Source: Blastomussa wellsi
Taxonomy: Eukaryota > Cnidaria > Anthozoa > Scleractinia > Plerogyridae
Reading direction: 5' to 3'
Length of the DNA stretch: 64,000 nt
Assembly: GCA_947652115.1 (NCBI GenBank)
Contig: OX393564.1
Coordinates: 18,280,662-18,344,661 of the forward strand
Part shown: positions 44,633 to 55,982 of the stretch, in pieces
How the letters are laid out: every line of letters begins with the position of its first letter
How positions within the stretch are numbered: position 1 is the first letter of the stretch
Notes under the pieces: generated by a model
The model's input: only the letters and a program-made list of their open reading frames with translations
Told to the model about the DNA's origin: nothing
The model's database searches: none
Position numbers and translations under genes: made by a program

Positions 44633-44780
44633 GTTATTTACTGGCTAAGGTCGGTCCGTATGGTGAAAAACTGTGACCTCGGACTTGAAAATGCTGCCCT
44701 CGGCCTGTGGCCTCGGGCAGCATTTTCAAGACCTCGGTCACAGTTTTTCACCATACGGACCTCCCAGCCGGCAAATAACA
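44633..44780 (+). repeat. 148 bp palindrome (foldback element)
   Basis: Arms contain GGTCCGTATGGTGAAAAACT and its complement. The apex at about 44700-44714 is TC-GGCC-TGT-GGCC-TC. Confidence 0.88.
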
Positions 44781-44993
44781 TATATGCCTTTCCAACACCT
44801 TGTCAGCCTTATCAGCTTACATCTTTGTTATAGGGCATCAATGTTATGGTCAATTGACAGCTGTCAAAAGAAAGTAGCCGCTGACCAGTATCACATGACA
44901 ATATCGCGGGCTCAGGTTGAGACTCATCGAGGTCATGTGTTTTTCTGACCAGGTATCGGTGCTATTCTTGATAGAGCTGGTCAAGTAGATTGT

Positions 44994-46196
44994 GTGTATT
45001 TAGACATGTCCAAAGCCTTTGATAAGGTTAGACACAACCTCCTTATGGAAAAACTGCGGGATGGTTTCGGAGGGAACCTGCTCACATGGTTTCGTGCGTA
45101 TCTCTGTGGCAGGCGCCAACGTGTCACTGTACTAGGCGCGACATCACGTGACCTACCTGTCACCTCTGGAGTCCCACAGGGATCAATACTCGGACCTGCT
45201 CTCTTCTTGTTATATGTGAACAACCTTCCTGATTCTATCCTCAATAGCAAAGTGGCAATGTTTGCAGATGTTACTAAAGTATACAAGGCAGTGATGTCTG
45301 AGGATGATGGCGCCTCTCTCCAACAAGATCTGGATAATCTGTCTTCATGGTCCGCTGCCTCTGGCCTAGCCTTCAACGATAAGAAATGCAAGCTTCAGAC
45401 CATTACGAGGAAGCGCAAGCCCATCTGTACGAGCTACGAGGTTAACGGTTGTACCATCAAGTCCTGTGAAGTAGAGCGTGACCTTGGCGTCTCCTTGAAC
45501 TGTTACTTGACTTGGCACGCCCAAGTCTCTCACCAAGCTGCACGCGCAAACAAGTTGTCAGGTTTCGTTAGGAGGAACTCTAGGTTTATTCACAATACTT
45601 CCGTAAGGCGCACATTATACCTCGGGCTAGTTCGTGCTCATCTTGGCTACGCAACCCAGGTCTGGGCGCCCCAAGGCATTGAACTAATTTCTAAACTGGA
45701 AAGTATCCAAAGACGTGCCACCAAATTCATTCTTTGCTTGCCTTTTTCAACAAATATCTCTTACAAAGAAAGACTAATGTCTGTAAACCTACTTCCTGTG
45801 TGCTACTGGCATGAGTTACTAGATCCAGTATACTTTTACAAGGCTACGCATAATATGATTCACTTAGATCCGTCTGTTGTTCCCTTCGTGCGCGAATGCG
45901 CGCGAAGGACCCGTATATCCGTAACGAGCTCTCAATCTCTTGTGCCTAAAAATTGTAGGACTTCTACCCTTCAGAAATCTTTTTTCATTAGAACCACTAG
46001 AATCTGGAACCTGCTTATTACTAGAATTGACCTAGATAATGTTACTTTTGAGAACTTTAAATCTGTTCTTTACGGTTATTACTCGCGGGCTCTAGCAATG
46101 AATTATGACCCGGACTCTCCAAGGAGCTTAAAAAGTATGTGTTTGAAATGTAACACAGCCAGGTTTTTAGACCAAGCATTTAGCTGCTGCATGTGA
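44994..46196 (+). pseudogene. LINE reverse transcriptase, 5'-truncated, mutated FADD box
   Basis: 400 uninterrupted codons. Motifs: LDMSKAFDKV, GVPQGSILGPALFLLYVNNL, then MFADVTKVY, where the catalytic box should read FADD. Thumb-region blocks follow: RRTLYLGLVRAHLGYATQVW, IQRRATKFIL and LVPKNCRTSTLQKSFFIRT. The reading is complete to TGA. The endonuclease domain and ORF1 are absent. The missing second Asp and the truncation make it non-functional, although the open frame suggests a recent insertion. Confidence 0.85.
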
Positions 46197-46272
46197 TTTA
46201 GATTGCTACTTTTATACCCTTTATTTTTTGGGTCCGCAGTAATTGGCTTTAGCTGTTGCGGTGTCCCTGCCC

Positions 46273-46278
46273 AAGTAT

Positions 46279-46315
<37 letters not shown>

Positions 46316-46360
46316 ATTTACAATTGCGAGCCGATAGGCGAGCAATTGTAAAGCCCATAC

Positions 46361-46390
<30 letters not shown>
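46273..46390 (+). repeat. 118 bp palindrome in the LINE 3' UTR
   Basis: Arms AAGTATGTAGTAGATAAAAT and GATCTGTATGGGCATTTACA pair with their complements. The apex at about 46328-46341 is GA-GCC-GATA-GGC-GA. Confidence 0.88.
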
Positions 46391-46400
<10 letters not shown>

Positions 46401-46722
46401 ACAATAAATTGAATGCAAAGTATTGTTATTCGATTCCATTGTGCTTTGCATTTTAATCAGTAAAGATCTGTATCAAAAGTTAATTCTACTCTTGATTTGT
46501 ATTGGGGTTTACAGAGCATTCATGTGACCTAAATAGTACCTTTGCATTGGATCTACTCCTTATGAATTATTAATGAATTTTACAATTTAAGTTTATTAGT
46601 GTATTGTTACGTTCTTATTACTAGTGTTTGTATATCTTCAGTGTTTTTTTTTTTTGTTGTTGTTGTTGTTGTTGTTGTTCTCTGTATTCTTTAGGGCAAA
46701 GCTAATAAAATAAAATTAAAAA

Positions 46723-48103
46723 TATTAAAGCGTGAAAGAAAGGTGCCGATAAAACAGCCAAATAAATAGCGAAGAACAAGAGGAAGGAGAGTAAGTCGAC
46801 CAAGGGATGCTTTAGTACGGAAGACATCATTTGCTATTTTCGACATGGTGCTGAAACGTATTGTAAACATTACTGCCATGTGGTGAGTGTCAAAAGACAC
46901 CGGCGGCTCGGGCTTCGTATGGAATAGGAAAGAATCGTCTATTCCGCCAGCTGTGAAGTTTTTCTATACGTGAGAGGGATGTTCAACGAAAAATTCAGGT
47001 TTCGATCGGCAGCTGAGCAGCACAAGGTAAGCGCAGTATTGTACTTTCAAACCTCCCAAGTCAGCAGTTCCCGACTTGTTTTTCTCTTTTTTAAATTTAT
47101 TTGGATAATTGTACCGCTTCTGCTGTTTGCACCGAACACAAGTCGTAGCAAAGGCTGGTTGTACACAATGTAAACCCGTATACGTCGTGACACAATGGCA
47201 ATTTGGTGATTTTATTGGTATATCTTTTCAGTGGGGTTATTTACCTTTCAACTCGACTCAGTTTATTTTAAACATAAATTCCATACATGTAGATTAGTTC
47301 TGTGTTGAGGAAATTGTGTCTTTAAACTAGGAAAACATTATTTTTGCAAAGGTTTGGAATTAAATTTTTTTGCAAAGGTTTGCGAAGGAAAATAAAGATT
47401 TGCTGATGAAAATATGGTTGATCATAATTTTCGTGTCCAGTAAATTTATTTGGTGAATCTTTCAGACTTGAACCATGGATTTACGTTTTCTCCAAAGCGG
47501 AAGTTTTGACCAATTTAGAAACACTGACTAGTGTATCTAGTCATTGGAGTACAAGCTTGGGGTCAAGGGGGCTGCAGGCCCACCCAGTTGACATTTTTTC
47601 CCAGATGACAGTTTGAAGAAAACTTGCCAATACCCTGAATGTCTGTGTCAAGCAAGTGTTCCTGAAGACAGATTTTTCACTTTGTGCTTCTTGTGTGCCA
47701 CAACGGCAACCTACAAGCGCTTACAAGTTTTTGTCAGTAAATAACTATTGAATAATAAGTGAAAGTTTCAATAAGCGTGTAAATTGCGAAAGTCTAGTAT
47801 TGAATGTCATTTTTGGGCGTTTTCATACCGGTTTTACACTCACATTTGGGGTACTGTGTATAATTGTTTCGGGTTCGCAAAAAAATCAGGCACTGCCCGT
47901 ATGCCTAAAGATACCCCAGACTTTGTTTTTATTGTATTTTTGCAAATATTTTTGTTAAGCAGATCTATGTTTTATGGATTGAAATCATTATTTAAAAGTT
48001 TAATTAACAGCTGAAAAGTTGTCTCGTTCTATCAACAAACCACAAAAATACTGTAACTGTTTAAACTTGTGAAAAGCAAATAGATGGCTCCTTAATCAAA
48101 AAC
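46723..48103 (+). other. Non-coding stretch, nothing recognised
   Basis: AT-rich, with short chance frames only. No splice-compatible exons or RNA genes seen. Confidence 0.4.
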
Positions 48104-48118
48104 AATGGAAATTATAGA

Positions 48119-48373
48119 GGGGGTAAGTTTCTAACGAAACTGTGGTGCTGCGTCGGTGGGAAGTATAACAATATAATTTGGTTTTATCAACTGGGTTGAT
48201 AATGTCAATTGGCCACCGTAAAAAGATTCAATTGCTGACGTTTCGAGCGTTAGCCCTTCGTCGGAGCGAATCCGATTCGCTCCGACAAAGGGCTAACGCT
48301 CGAAACGTCAGCAATTGAATCTCTTTACGGTGGCCAATTGACATTATCAACCCAGTTGATAAAACCAAATTAT
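48119..48373 (+). mobile_element. Penelope-derived foldback mini-element, copy 2
   Basis: Target duplication AATGGAAATTATAGA at 48104-48118 and 48374-48388. Same 5' part, inverted tail and direct tail as 38637-38905. The direct core has GACAAAGGG where others have GACGAAGGG. It is a separate insertion, about 0.5 kb upstream of the Penelope-like element. Confidence 0.87.
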
Positions 48374-49130
48374 AATGGAAATTATAGATTATTTGGATTT
48401 TGTTGCCAAAGTTGGTCTGTTTATTTAGTGTTAGATTTTTGTTATTTTATTTTCTTTCATTAATTTATTCCACCTTGTCATGAAAGGTCTTTGGAGAATT
48501 ATTTTGAGAAGGGTCATTTAAATAAATTCAAGGTTTTAGGGATATGTTAGATACCTGTCTTGTTGCAGCTTGGTATATCAGGGCTTGCAGAAACATGGGC
48601 AGCTCAGTAATACAAGAAATGTCACATGAAACTTCTCACAAATTACTTCAATAATAAAACCTCTTATGTGGACTCTCTCTAATTGGACTATGGACATTAA
48701 ACCTCTGTCCCAGAGAGAAAATTCATAAGCCTTTTTCTTTCTGCTTCAGCAGTAAAAATGCAGTAAAAATGGGGCTTCTGATCTATAGGGTACTGCAAAA
48801 AAGGAAATTCTGCGGCATTTTCAAGGGAAATTATGCGGCAAGAAAGGTACATTACGCGGCGAATTATTACTCACTAAGGAGCTACGCCAGGAAATCGTAA
48901 GTTATCTTTTTCCTTTTCCCCCTATTAGCAATAATCTAGCTTTCCGTTTAGCCATTCTCATCTTCGCTAAAACCAGGTTTTGTAGTCACATCAACTTCAT
49001 CGGCCGTTGCCTTCATTCTAAAGTTATTCCGAAGGGTTTTCGCTCCAATTTTCATGCATCTTCTCTCTCTCATTCTAATCAATATCGTCGCCAAATTCAG
49101 TGTGCTCAAAATTCTTTTTCACGTAACATT

Positions 49131-50960
49131 ATGAGGATTACTATCGGAGCTATGTGCCAAAAACGTGATGACCTCGACAAACAAATTCTACATTATCGCT
49201 CTGAACTGTCCAAAACCTGCCCAGCTATTGTAGTACAATCTATTCGCGCCAAAATTCAGGAGTTAAACTCGAAACTTTTTAACCATTTACACCAAATTAA
49301 GGCCCAAAAACTTCAACAATTAATAGGTCCTCAAATTACTTGTGACTCATCACTTGAAAACCTTAACACCGTGGTTACTATTCCAGAAAATCTTCCGCTC
49401 TCCGACTCCGAGAAATCCGTCCTCAGTAAGGGCTTGAATTTTGTTCCTATATCCAAAACACCGGATGAATTCTCAGTTAAGCAAGATCTTGAAAAATTCC
49501 TTCGCCGCGTTCAACTGAAAGCCTTTTTCCATGACAAAGAGGATGATTCCAACACCCCGGACAAAGATACTTTCGAGACGCTTCAGACTCGAAAATCTAA
49601 GTGGACTCCCCGAGAGGGCCAGTTTGCCTCTTTAGATTTTTTCATTAAAAAATGCCGTCACGACATCAATAAACTTAATTTGAATCGTAACACCAAATTT
49701 TCCAACCTTTCTTCGAAAGAGAGGACGGCGCTAAAAAAACTTAGTAAGCGCAAAGACATAATCATCAAAGCGGCCGACAAAGGCGGCGCTCTAGTTGTTT
49801 GGCGGGCCGACCTCTACCAAAAAGAAGCTTTGCGGCAACTTTCTGACACCTCTTTTTATGCTAAAGTCGATAAAGACCTCACCTCCACTAACCAACAAAT
49901 TGTCAAGAGCACTATTAACGACCGTATAGTCAAACAAGAATTGCCGGCTACTGCTACCAATCTCATCATTACCACTCCCAGAACCTCGTGTATTTACTTT
50001 TTACCTAAAATTCACAAACCTAATAACCCAGGTCGACCTATCGTCTCTGTCTGTAGTTGCCCTACCGAACTCATTTCCAGCTATTTAGACAAAATTATGG
50101 CATCTATTGTCAGATCTTTACCGTCATACGTTAAAGACAGTCAACACGCACTTCAAATTTTTCGCGATTTAAATTTCCTGGGCGAAGACAAACTTATTTT
50201 CACTATGGATATTACATCTCTTTACACCGTCATCCCAAATGGCGAAGGTCTTCTACCCCTCAAACATTTTTTTGATTTACGCACTGTTAAGGAACCAAGC
50301 TCGGAAACACTACTCCGCCTGGCTGAGTTAGTGTTGACACTCAACTGTTTTTCATTCGCGAACAATTATTACAAACAAATCAATGGCGTGGCCATGGGTA
50401 CCAAAATGGGACCCAGCTACGCCAATCTTTTCGTAGGCTAATTTGAACACCAATTTTTCAATCAATACAACGGCCCAAAACCTGAACTCTATCGTCGCTA
50501 CATTGACGACTGTATCGGCGCTACCTCTTCTACCAGAGAGGATCTCAATCAATTTGTAACCGCTGTTAATTCGTTTCATCCTGCCCTTAAATATACCTGG
50601 GAAATTTCCGATACTTCCTTAGCATTCCTGGATATCAAAGTTTCTATCGAAGGCAACGGTTTATGCACCAGTGTGCACTACAAACCCACAGATTCTCATA
50701 TTTATTTGTTGTATTCATCTTCACATCCATCACATGTCAAGAATTCCATTCCTTATTCTCAGTTTCTTTGACTTCGCCGTCTTTGTAGTGACGACTCTGA
50801 TTTTTCCTTAAAATCAGAAGAAATGTGCAATTTCTTCGACAAACGCGGCTATCCTGCTTCTGTTGTTCAAGGGGGCCATCATCGCGCCCAACAAATTGAT
50901 CGACAGTCAGCACTACAAACGCCACAGAGAGAAAACAACGATAGAATCTCATTCACCCTC
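49131..50960 (+). pseudogene. Penelope-like reverse transcriptase, interrupted by stops
   Basis: Open from at least 48870 in the same frame; the first ATG is at 49131. Blocks: KRKDIIIKAADKGGALVVW, CIYFLPKIHKPNNPGRPIVS, IFTMDITSLYTVIPN, GVAMGTKMGPSYANLFVG. A TAA at 50439 comes just before FEHQF. Past it the frame continues through LYRRYIDDCIG, the YIDD catalytic box. A second stop (TGA in a CGA-like context) lies at 50769. Catalytic residues are intact but the protein is cut before the YIDD box. Confidence 0.88.
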
Positions 50961-51557
50961 ACATTTCACCCTCAAAACCACGCAGTTAAATCCATCATTC
51001 TCAAAAACTTTTAATTATTCCAAAAAAAATTATCCCGACAATGGTAGAATCTTTTCGCAACCGCCATTAATTTCATTCAAACGCGACAAAAACATAGGTA
51101 ACTTTTTAGTCAGAAGTGCATTCCAAACTAGTGATCAACCCGGAACTTTTAAATGCGCTCGCGCACGATGCAAAACATGCCCTTTCATTCACAACAAAAT
51201 ATCGAGACCCAAGCGATCTATCAAAATCACTGATCATTTCACCTGTACCTCAGCCAATGCCATCTACTGCATAACTTGCACTCTTTGCAAAAGTTATACA
51301 TCGGCGAAACAGGGAGACGACTTGGCGATCGACTCCGAGAACACCTTCGTGACGTAGAGAAAGACGACAAAAATGCATCGAAACCGGTCGCGAGACACTT
51401 CAATCTCCCAAATCATTCTAAGCAACATATGGCAGTCTGCGGCCTTTCCCTTCACCAAGGAAACACGGAAAGCCGTAAAACTCTAGAACAAAAATTTATT
51501 TTTCAAATCGGCACTCTTCATCCTCACGATATCAACGAACGCTTTTCATTCAACTAA
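50961..51557 (+). pseudogene. Penelope-like linker and GIY-YIG endonuclease, frameshifted
   Basis: Cys-rich linker CARARCKTCPFIHN and HFTCTSANAIYCITCTLCK, then after a one-base frame change at about 51290, LYIGETGRRLGDRLREH, ARHFNLPNHS and EQKFIFQIGTLHPHDINERF, stopping at TAA 51555-51557. IYC...LYIGET is the GIY-YIG signature, with the first Gly as Ala. The domain nicks target DNA in this element class. Confidence 0.85.
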
Positions 51558-51647
51558 TTTATTCCGTTGTTTTCACGTTACCAGGCACCAGCCAATAGCG
51601 AAGCTCCATCTTTCTGTATATAAAGACACACGACGCACAATTCCTTG

Positions 51648-51742
51648 ATTCGCTCCGACGAAGGGCTAACGCTCGAAACGTCAGCACTTGAATCTCTTTA
51701 CGGTGGCCAATTGACATTATCAACCCAGTTGATAAAACCAAA
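51648..51742 (+). ncRNA. Hammerhead-like core in the Penelope 3' tail
   Basis: CCGACGA (51655-51661), stem-loop GGGC-TAAC-GCTC, GAAA (51675-51678) and CGTC (51679-51682). Compared with CUGANGA, U4 is C in every copy in this window. The minimal stem III has no loop, as in Penelope-associated hammerheads thought to act as dimers. Confidence 0.5.
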
Positions 51743-52569
51743 CCATCATTTTTTTGCTGTCCAACAGGCAATTAGAGCTTACTCTTAAATGTGTCATTTT
51801 TTACTAGAACATTGATTTTGCCAGAAATTCCTCATTAATTTTCTGAAATAGTATTTCAGAGCTTCTAGATTTCAAAATCTAGCAGGGCGTTCAACTTTTT
51901 TGTTAAGACAGTTTGGTTTGGCATTTGTTTACACATTTGGAACAGCCTGAGGAAAAAAAATATGTATAAACAGGGTTTGCTTTCAGGCAAGCTACTCAAG
52001 TTTTGTTTGCCCTGGAAAAGACTAGTTTCCTTTTTTATTATTTAATTGGCAGACAGCCACAGGACCTTCTACATTGGGTAAGATTGAAAAATCTGGGCAC
52101 TGTCAGCTTTTTATCTCTCGTGAAGCATTTTTTATTCTTCCACATTCCACTAAAAACGTGCTTACCAATTTGCAGTTGGAATGTTTAATTACAATGATTA
52201 CAATGTGGTCACTGAATAAACTTATCAATTACCAGTTCATGCAATTATTGTTGCAGAATTTTTTCCCAGATTCACTCCTTGACAACCAAAATCAGTATAA
52301 TGACTGATGTAATACCCTATCCTGTATTACAATGATAATTATTATTATTGTGTTACACAAGTGTTTACTTTTCATCTGTTTGGATAGGACATACATGTAA
52401 ATCAAATGAGCAGCTGGTATCTTCTGTGCACTCCCATTGGCTATTATAGCTGAGACATAGTCCTGATTGTATTTGATAGTCCTGTGAGTAACTATTTGGT
52501 GATGGATGTCCACTTGAGTGGTTATGGCTAAAACCTATTCACCTCAACATTTCTGCAGGTCCTGCAGTT

Positions 52570-52845
52570 GGCCAAATGGTATCAGACAGAAACCAACATA
52601 TACCATAAAGTGAAACATAAAATAAATTTGAAATCCATTTTATCCCTGTTTATTTTGTAGTCTTTAAGTTACTGAATTATCTTAATTTCAGCCCACACCT
52701 TTTGACAGGCCAAATGGTATCAGGCAGAAGCCAACATATACCATAAAGTGAAACATAAAATAAATTTGAAATCCATTTTATCCCTGTTTATTTTGTAGTC
52801 TTTAAGTTACTGAATTATCTTAATTTCAGCCCACACCTTTTGACA
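52570..52845 (+). repeat. Tandem duplication, two 138 bp units
   Basis: The units 52570-52707 and 52708-52845 differ at two positions near their starts (CAGACAGAAACC versus CAGGCAGAAGCC). Both start GGCCAAATGGTATCAG and end CACACCTTTTGACA(G). No coding frame spans both. Confidence 0.9.
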
Positions 52846-53224
52846 GCTTATAGTGGAAAGTTCATTGTGTAGTTTTGCAGGATAATTTCTGTCACATTTT
52901 GATTTGGTTGGTCTGTAAATTAATTCAAAGTACTGTGTGACTGGAAAATATAACTATCATTCAATTCATTTTCTCTCTTTCATAGGCCCAGACCCTACCA
53001 CATGTCTTACAAATAACTGCCTATGAATAATGGTCTGTTCATGCGCATTAGAATCCAACAGTGATTTTGCTACAAATAAGAATCTGCTCATGCGTGGTTG
53101 TCTTTGATTCCAAGAAAAAATGCCAGCTTGTTTTCCAGACGTGTTCGAGAGCTTGTATTGTCTAGTATTGCATTGTATTGTCACATGGTTTTTTAAGGTG
53201 ACCGCTGACCAGGTAGCGGTTTTG

Positions 53225-53648
53225 AAAGTGTACCAAACCCCCCAAAAAATTTTTCGCTAAAATAAACCTTCGAAACGCATTGTTTCTTCTGTTTACCAAA
53301 TTCTGACTGTTTATAGCATTCAAAAGTTACAAAAAACTTTGCATCATTTGTTCCATGACTGAGTTAGAAGGGGCGCGGGTCTATTCCCGATATGACATCA
53401 CAAACTGATTTGCGTACATGTTTACAAAGACTTGATGCCATGCAAATCAGTTTGTGACAACAAAACAGGAATAGACCCACGCCCCTTCTGACTCGGTCAT
53501 GGAACAAATGATACACACTTTTTCTTAACTCTTCAGTGCTATAAATAGTCAGAATTTGGTAAAAAGGAGAAACGAAATGTGCAATGCGTTTCGAAGTGGT
53601 GCAAAGGTTTATTTTAGCGAAAACATCATTTGGGGTTAGGTGCACTTT
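53225..53648 (+). repeat. 424 bp long inverted repeat
   Basis: Arms of about 190 bases, AAAGTGTACC on the left and GGTGCACTTT on the right, sharing TTCGCTAAAATAAACCTT, TTTGTTCCATGAC and CACAAACTGATTTGC. The loop is about 30 bases around 53425. Arms differ by several small indels. Confidence 0.88.
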
Positions 53649-55350
53649 AAATAGGTACTGGCAGTCTGCTGCATAGTTGATAGTATATAGTTTATAGTAT
53701 GTTTTTCATCCTCAGCAGAATTCTGTCATTGGAATAGAAGGTTCAACTATGGAATCTCTAAAAGTAGTTGCATAAAAAGGCAGTAACTTCATTGACAGCA
53801 ATTTTTGTGAGGGTATTTTCACAAATTATTTTAAAAGAACCTTAGCACCAAATAAATAATATTGGAGCTCCGCTTTTAGGCTTGGCTAAATCTAAATATT
53901 ATTCAATATATTGGCAAGGTAATTTAGACAATTATGAATTTGGGACTGAAAACACAGTTATTTTGATAGATATTTTGGCTTTTTTTTTCCTGGACCGAAC
54001 CGCAGCTGTATTCATTTGAGTTTTGGCCAAAATATTAACTCACATAATTAAAACAAAACACAGTAATTTACATAAGCGAGATACTCTTTACGCAGTTCAT
54101 ACCGGATCAATCAAAGTCTTTGCAGTGGTTGATTCGGGATAAAGCAGCTGTTTTTGCTTCCTTTTAAATGAGTTAAGCACAAAATACACACTGTATACAA
54201 CGCAAGTAACCGGCTAAGCGGCAGAAAGCAAAACACACCCCGGCAGTTAGAAAGGTCAAATACAAGGAATAACAGAAGGGGAGGATTTTGATTTGAAAAA
54301 AAACAGGAACGGTAATGCGTATTACTGTTTACAACAATAACAAGATAGCCGTAAATACCTTACATGCCTGCACGGGATTTGTACTGATCATGTCTGTAAT
54401 TGGCCACAGAATAGACTATAATGGGGTAGGGGTCCTGAGAGGCCAGCGGCACATACCCAGCAAAAATTGACCCAAGTGCCCCCCCGGGTGTTGTGAATGT
54501 CACACTGCAATATTCAAAGACGTCCATTAGGATTTTTGATTCACATTTCGTGACAAACATAAAACAAATATTCTAGTTGTACTTTGCTTGGAAAAACCTT
54601 TTAAAATGGATGTCTTTTGCTTTTCTCTGTTATTGTAGGAAAATAAGACAGAGAACAAGACATCTCTACATTCAACTTAAGCGCAAGTAAACAAAACACT
54701 TGAAGTTATGATTTACGCCCTAATATCGAAAATCGGATGTCAAGCTTCGGTATAACACAACAACGGGGAAAAATGTTACTAGGCCCGTCCATAAAGCCAT
54801 GGTGTCTTAAATCAAATCAAATCAAATCAAAATCGGTGCCGCTTGTGGGTCGTGTATAAAAGACGGGTTGAATATGGTTGAAAAGTGCAGTTAAATTTTA
54901 ATCGCGCAGCTATGAGATGTGTTGCATCTTCTTGTTATATTCTGTGCTAATTTGGTGACCATGATGGCATGGCGGTTTTCAAGTTACAGAGGGTGGGGCG
55001 TCTGAACTAAGCTAACCAGGCGGCGGTATCCTAAATAAGCACTAAATCAATCACAACATTGGCTTTCGGGCTTATGTTGTTTACGTGTACAATACATGGA
55101 AAGAATACCTTTACAGGAAGAACATTTAGAACACATAATTTTATATTTAGAAGTTAGTATTCGAATTCCTATCTACAACCGCAATCCATATGACTCGAAA
55201 AATTAGGGGGAATAGAACAAAAGCCATAGATCGAAGGAAAGTAAGACAGTCACATTCGATCCAAATACTGAAAGTTTCCGGCACGTTCCAGGAGGCACAT
55301 AAATTCAGACAACAACAACAACAAAAGACAATAACAAGCAAAGAAAAACA
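53649..55350 (+). other. Non-coding stretch with a pentanucleotide microsatellite
   Basis: An (AAATC)n tract lies at about 54812-54831 and a CAACAACAACAA tract at about 55310-55322. No gene could be supported. Confidence 0.4.
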
Positions 55351-55418
55351 AACACTGTTGTCCGTGTTTTTCTATCGAAACCCACAGCAGGTGTGGGTTC
55401 ATCCCCTTTCTCTTCTTC

Positions 55419-55478
55419 ACAACCTCGTTCCCAGGGTCCTTTCCCTGGCTTGGGGAAAAGACCCTGGGAACGAGGTTG
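55419..55478 (+). mobile_element. 60 bp hAT-like MITE with empty site in the paralogous locus
   Basis: Near-perfect hairpin ACAACCTCGTTCCCAGGGTC and its complement, flanked by 8-bp TCTTCTTC at 55411-55418 and 55479-55486. The GPCR copy A flank at about 28110-28130 reads CTCTTCTTCAACTAAGCTTC without the insert. Confidence 0.85.
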
Positions 55479-55581
55479 TCTTCTTCAAATAAGCTTCAGG
55501 ACAGTTTACAACGTAAATCTTCTTGGTCTTACATACACTTTAAAAGAGCACACAATACATGCATTTCAGCAAAAAAAACAA

Positions 55582-55587
55582 TTTATT
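55582..55587 (-). terminator. Polyadenylation signal of GPCR copy B
   Basis: AATAAA on the minus strand in a block conserved with copy A. It is displaced to 396 bases after the stop by the inverted-repeat element at 55642-55885. Confidence 0.45.
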
Positions 55588-55641
55588 ATTTCACTTTCCC
55601 CTCTGAAGCTATTTCCATATGTTATCTTTCACACCCCTCTC

Positions 55642-55885
55642 TAACAGACCCAGTGGAATCTTTATCTTGACTGCGTTTTCCGGAAAAAAAAGTCACTGGG
55701 TTGGCTAATTTCCCACTGGGTCCGCTCGTTTTCTGTTCAGTTTACTTTGCAAACAAAATACACTGGGTCATACCGCACAGTCACTGGGTAAAATCAAAAT
55801 ATTCACTGAATACTGGGGAGGCTAAATGTCCGCTGGGTAGGGGAAAATAATCCACTAGCTAGTTAGGGTTTCAGTGGGTCTGTTA
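55642..55885 (+). mobile_element. 244 bp inverted-repeat element with internal CACTGGGT array
   Basis: Ends are TAACAGACCCAGTG and CAGTGGGTCTGTTA. CACTGGGT occurs exactly at 55694, 55714, 55761 and 55782, and inverted at 55648. Close variants are at about 55811, 55831 and 55872. It lies in the 3' flank of GPCR copy B and is absent from copy A. Confidence 0.7.
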
Positions 55886-55982
55886 CAAAATTTGTCGACT
55901 TCAAACATGAGACACAATGGATACATGATCAACAGCACCTGATCTTAAAACACATTATCGGGAGTCATGCTCATGGGTCGCT

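Larger units (their letters stand above)
44953..46722 (+). mobile_element. 5'-truncated LINE (CR1/jockey-like), RT part and 3' UTR
   Basis: Begins in the RT domain (GAILDRAGQVDCVYLDMSKA) with no upstream RT or endonuclease, a typical 5' truncation. The 3' UTR ends with a (TTG)n tract at about 46659-46679 and GCTAATAAAATAAAA. A palindrome (46273-46390) lies within the 3' UTR. Confidence 0.8.
48860..51742 (+). mobile_element. Penelope-like retroelement (RT plus GIY-YIG), broken
   Basis: Order: N-terminal region (FIGRCLHSKVIPKGF, no upstream ATG), RT, linker, GIY-YIG endonuclease, then a 3' tail with a hammerhead-like core at 51655-51682 and the terminal ATAAAACCAAA. Penelope-like elements use an RT related to telomerase RT. 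The 5' border is not determined. No target duplication was seen. Confidence 0.85.

Noticed and set aside
48890..48935. Tiny intron (GTAAGT to TTAG, about 32 bases) at the Penelope N-terminus
   Set aside because: Too short for a functional intron, and the frame is open through it.
54360..54560. 67-codon minus frame with FTTPGGALGSIFAGYVPL
   Set aside because: Looks protein-like and might be an exon, but I could not place it in a family or find compatible splice partners.
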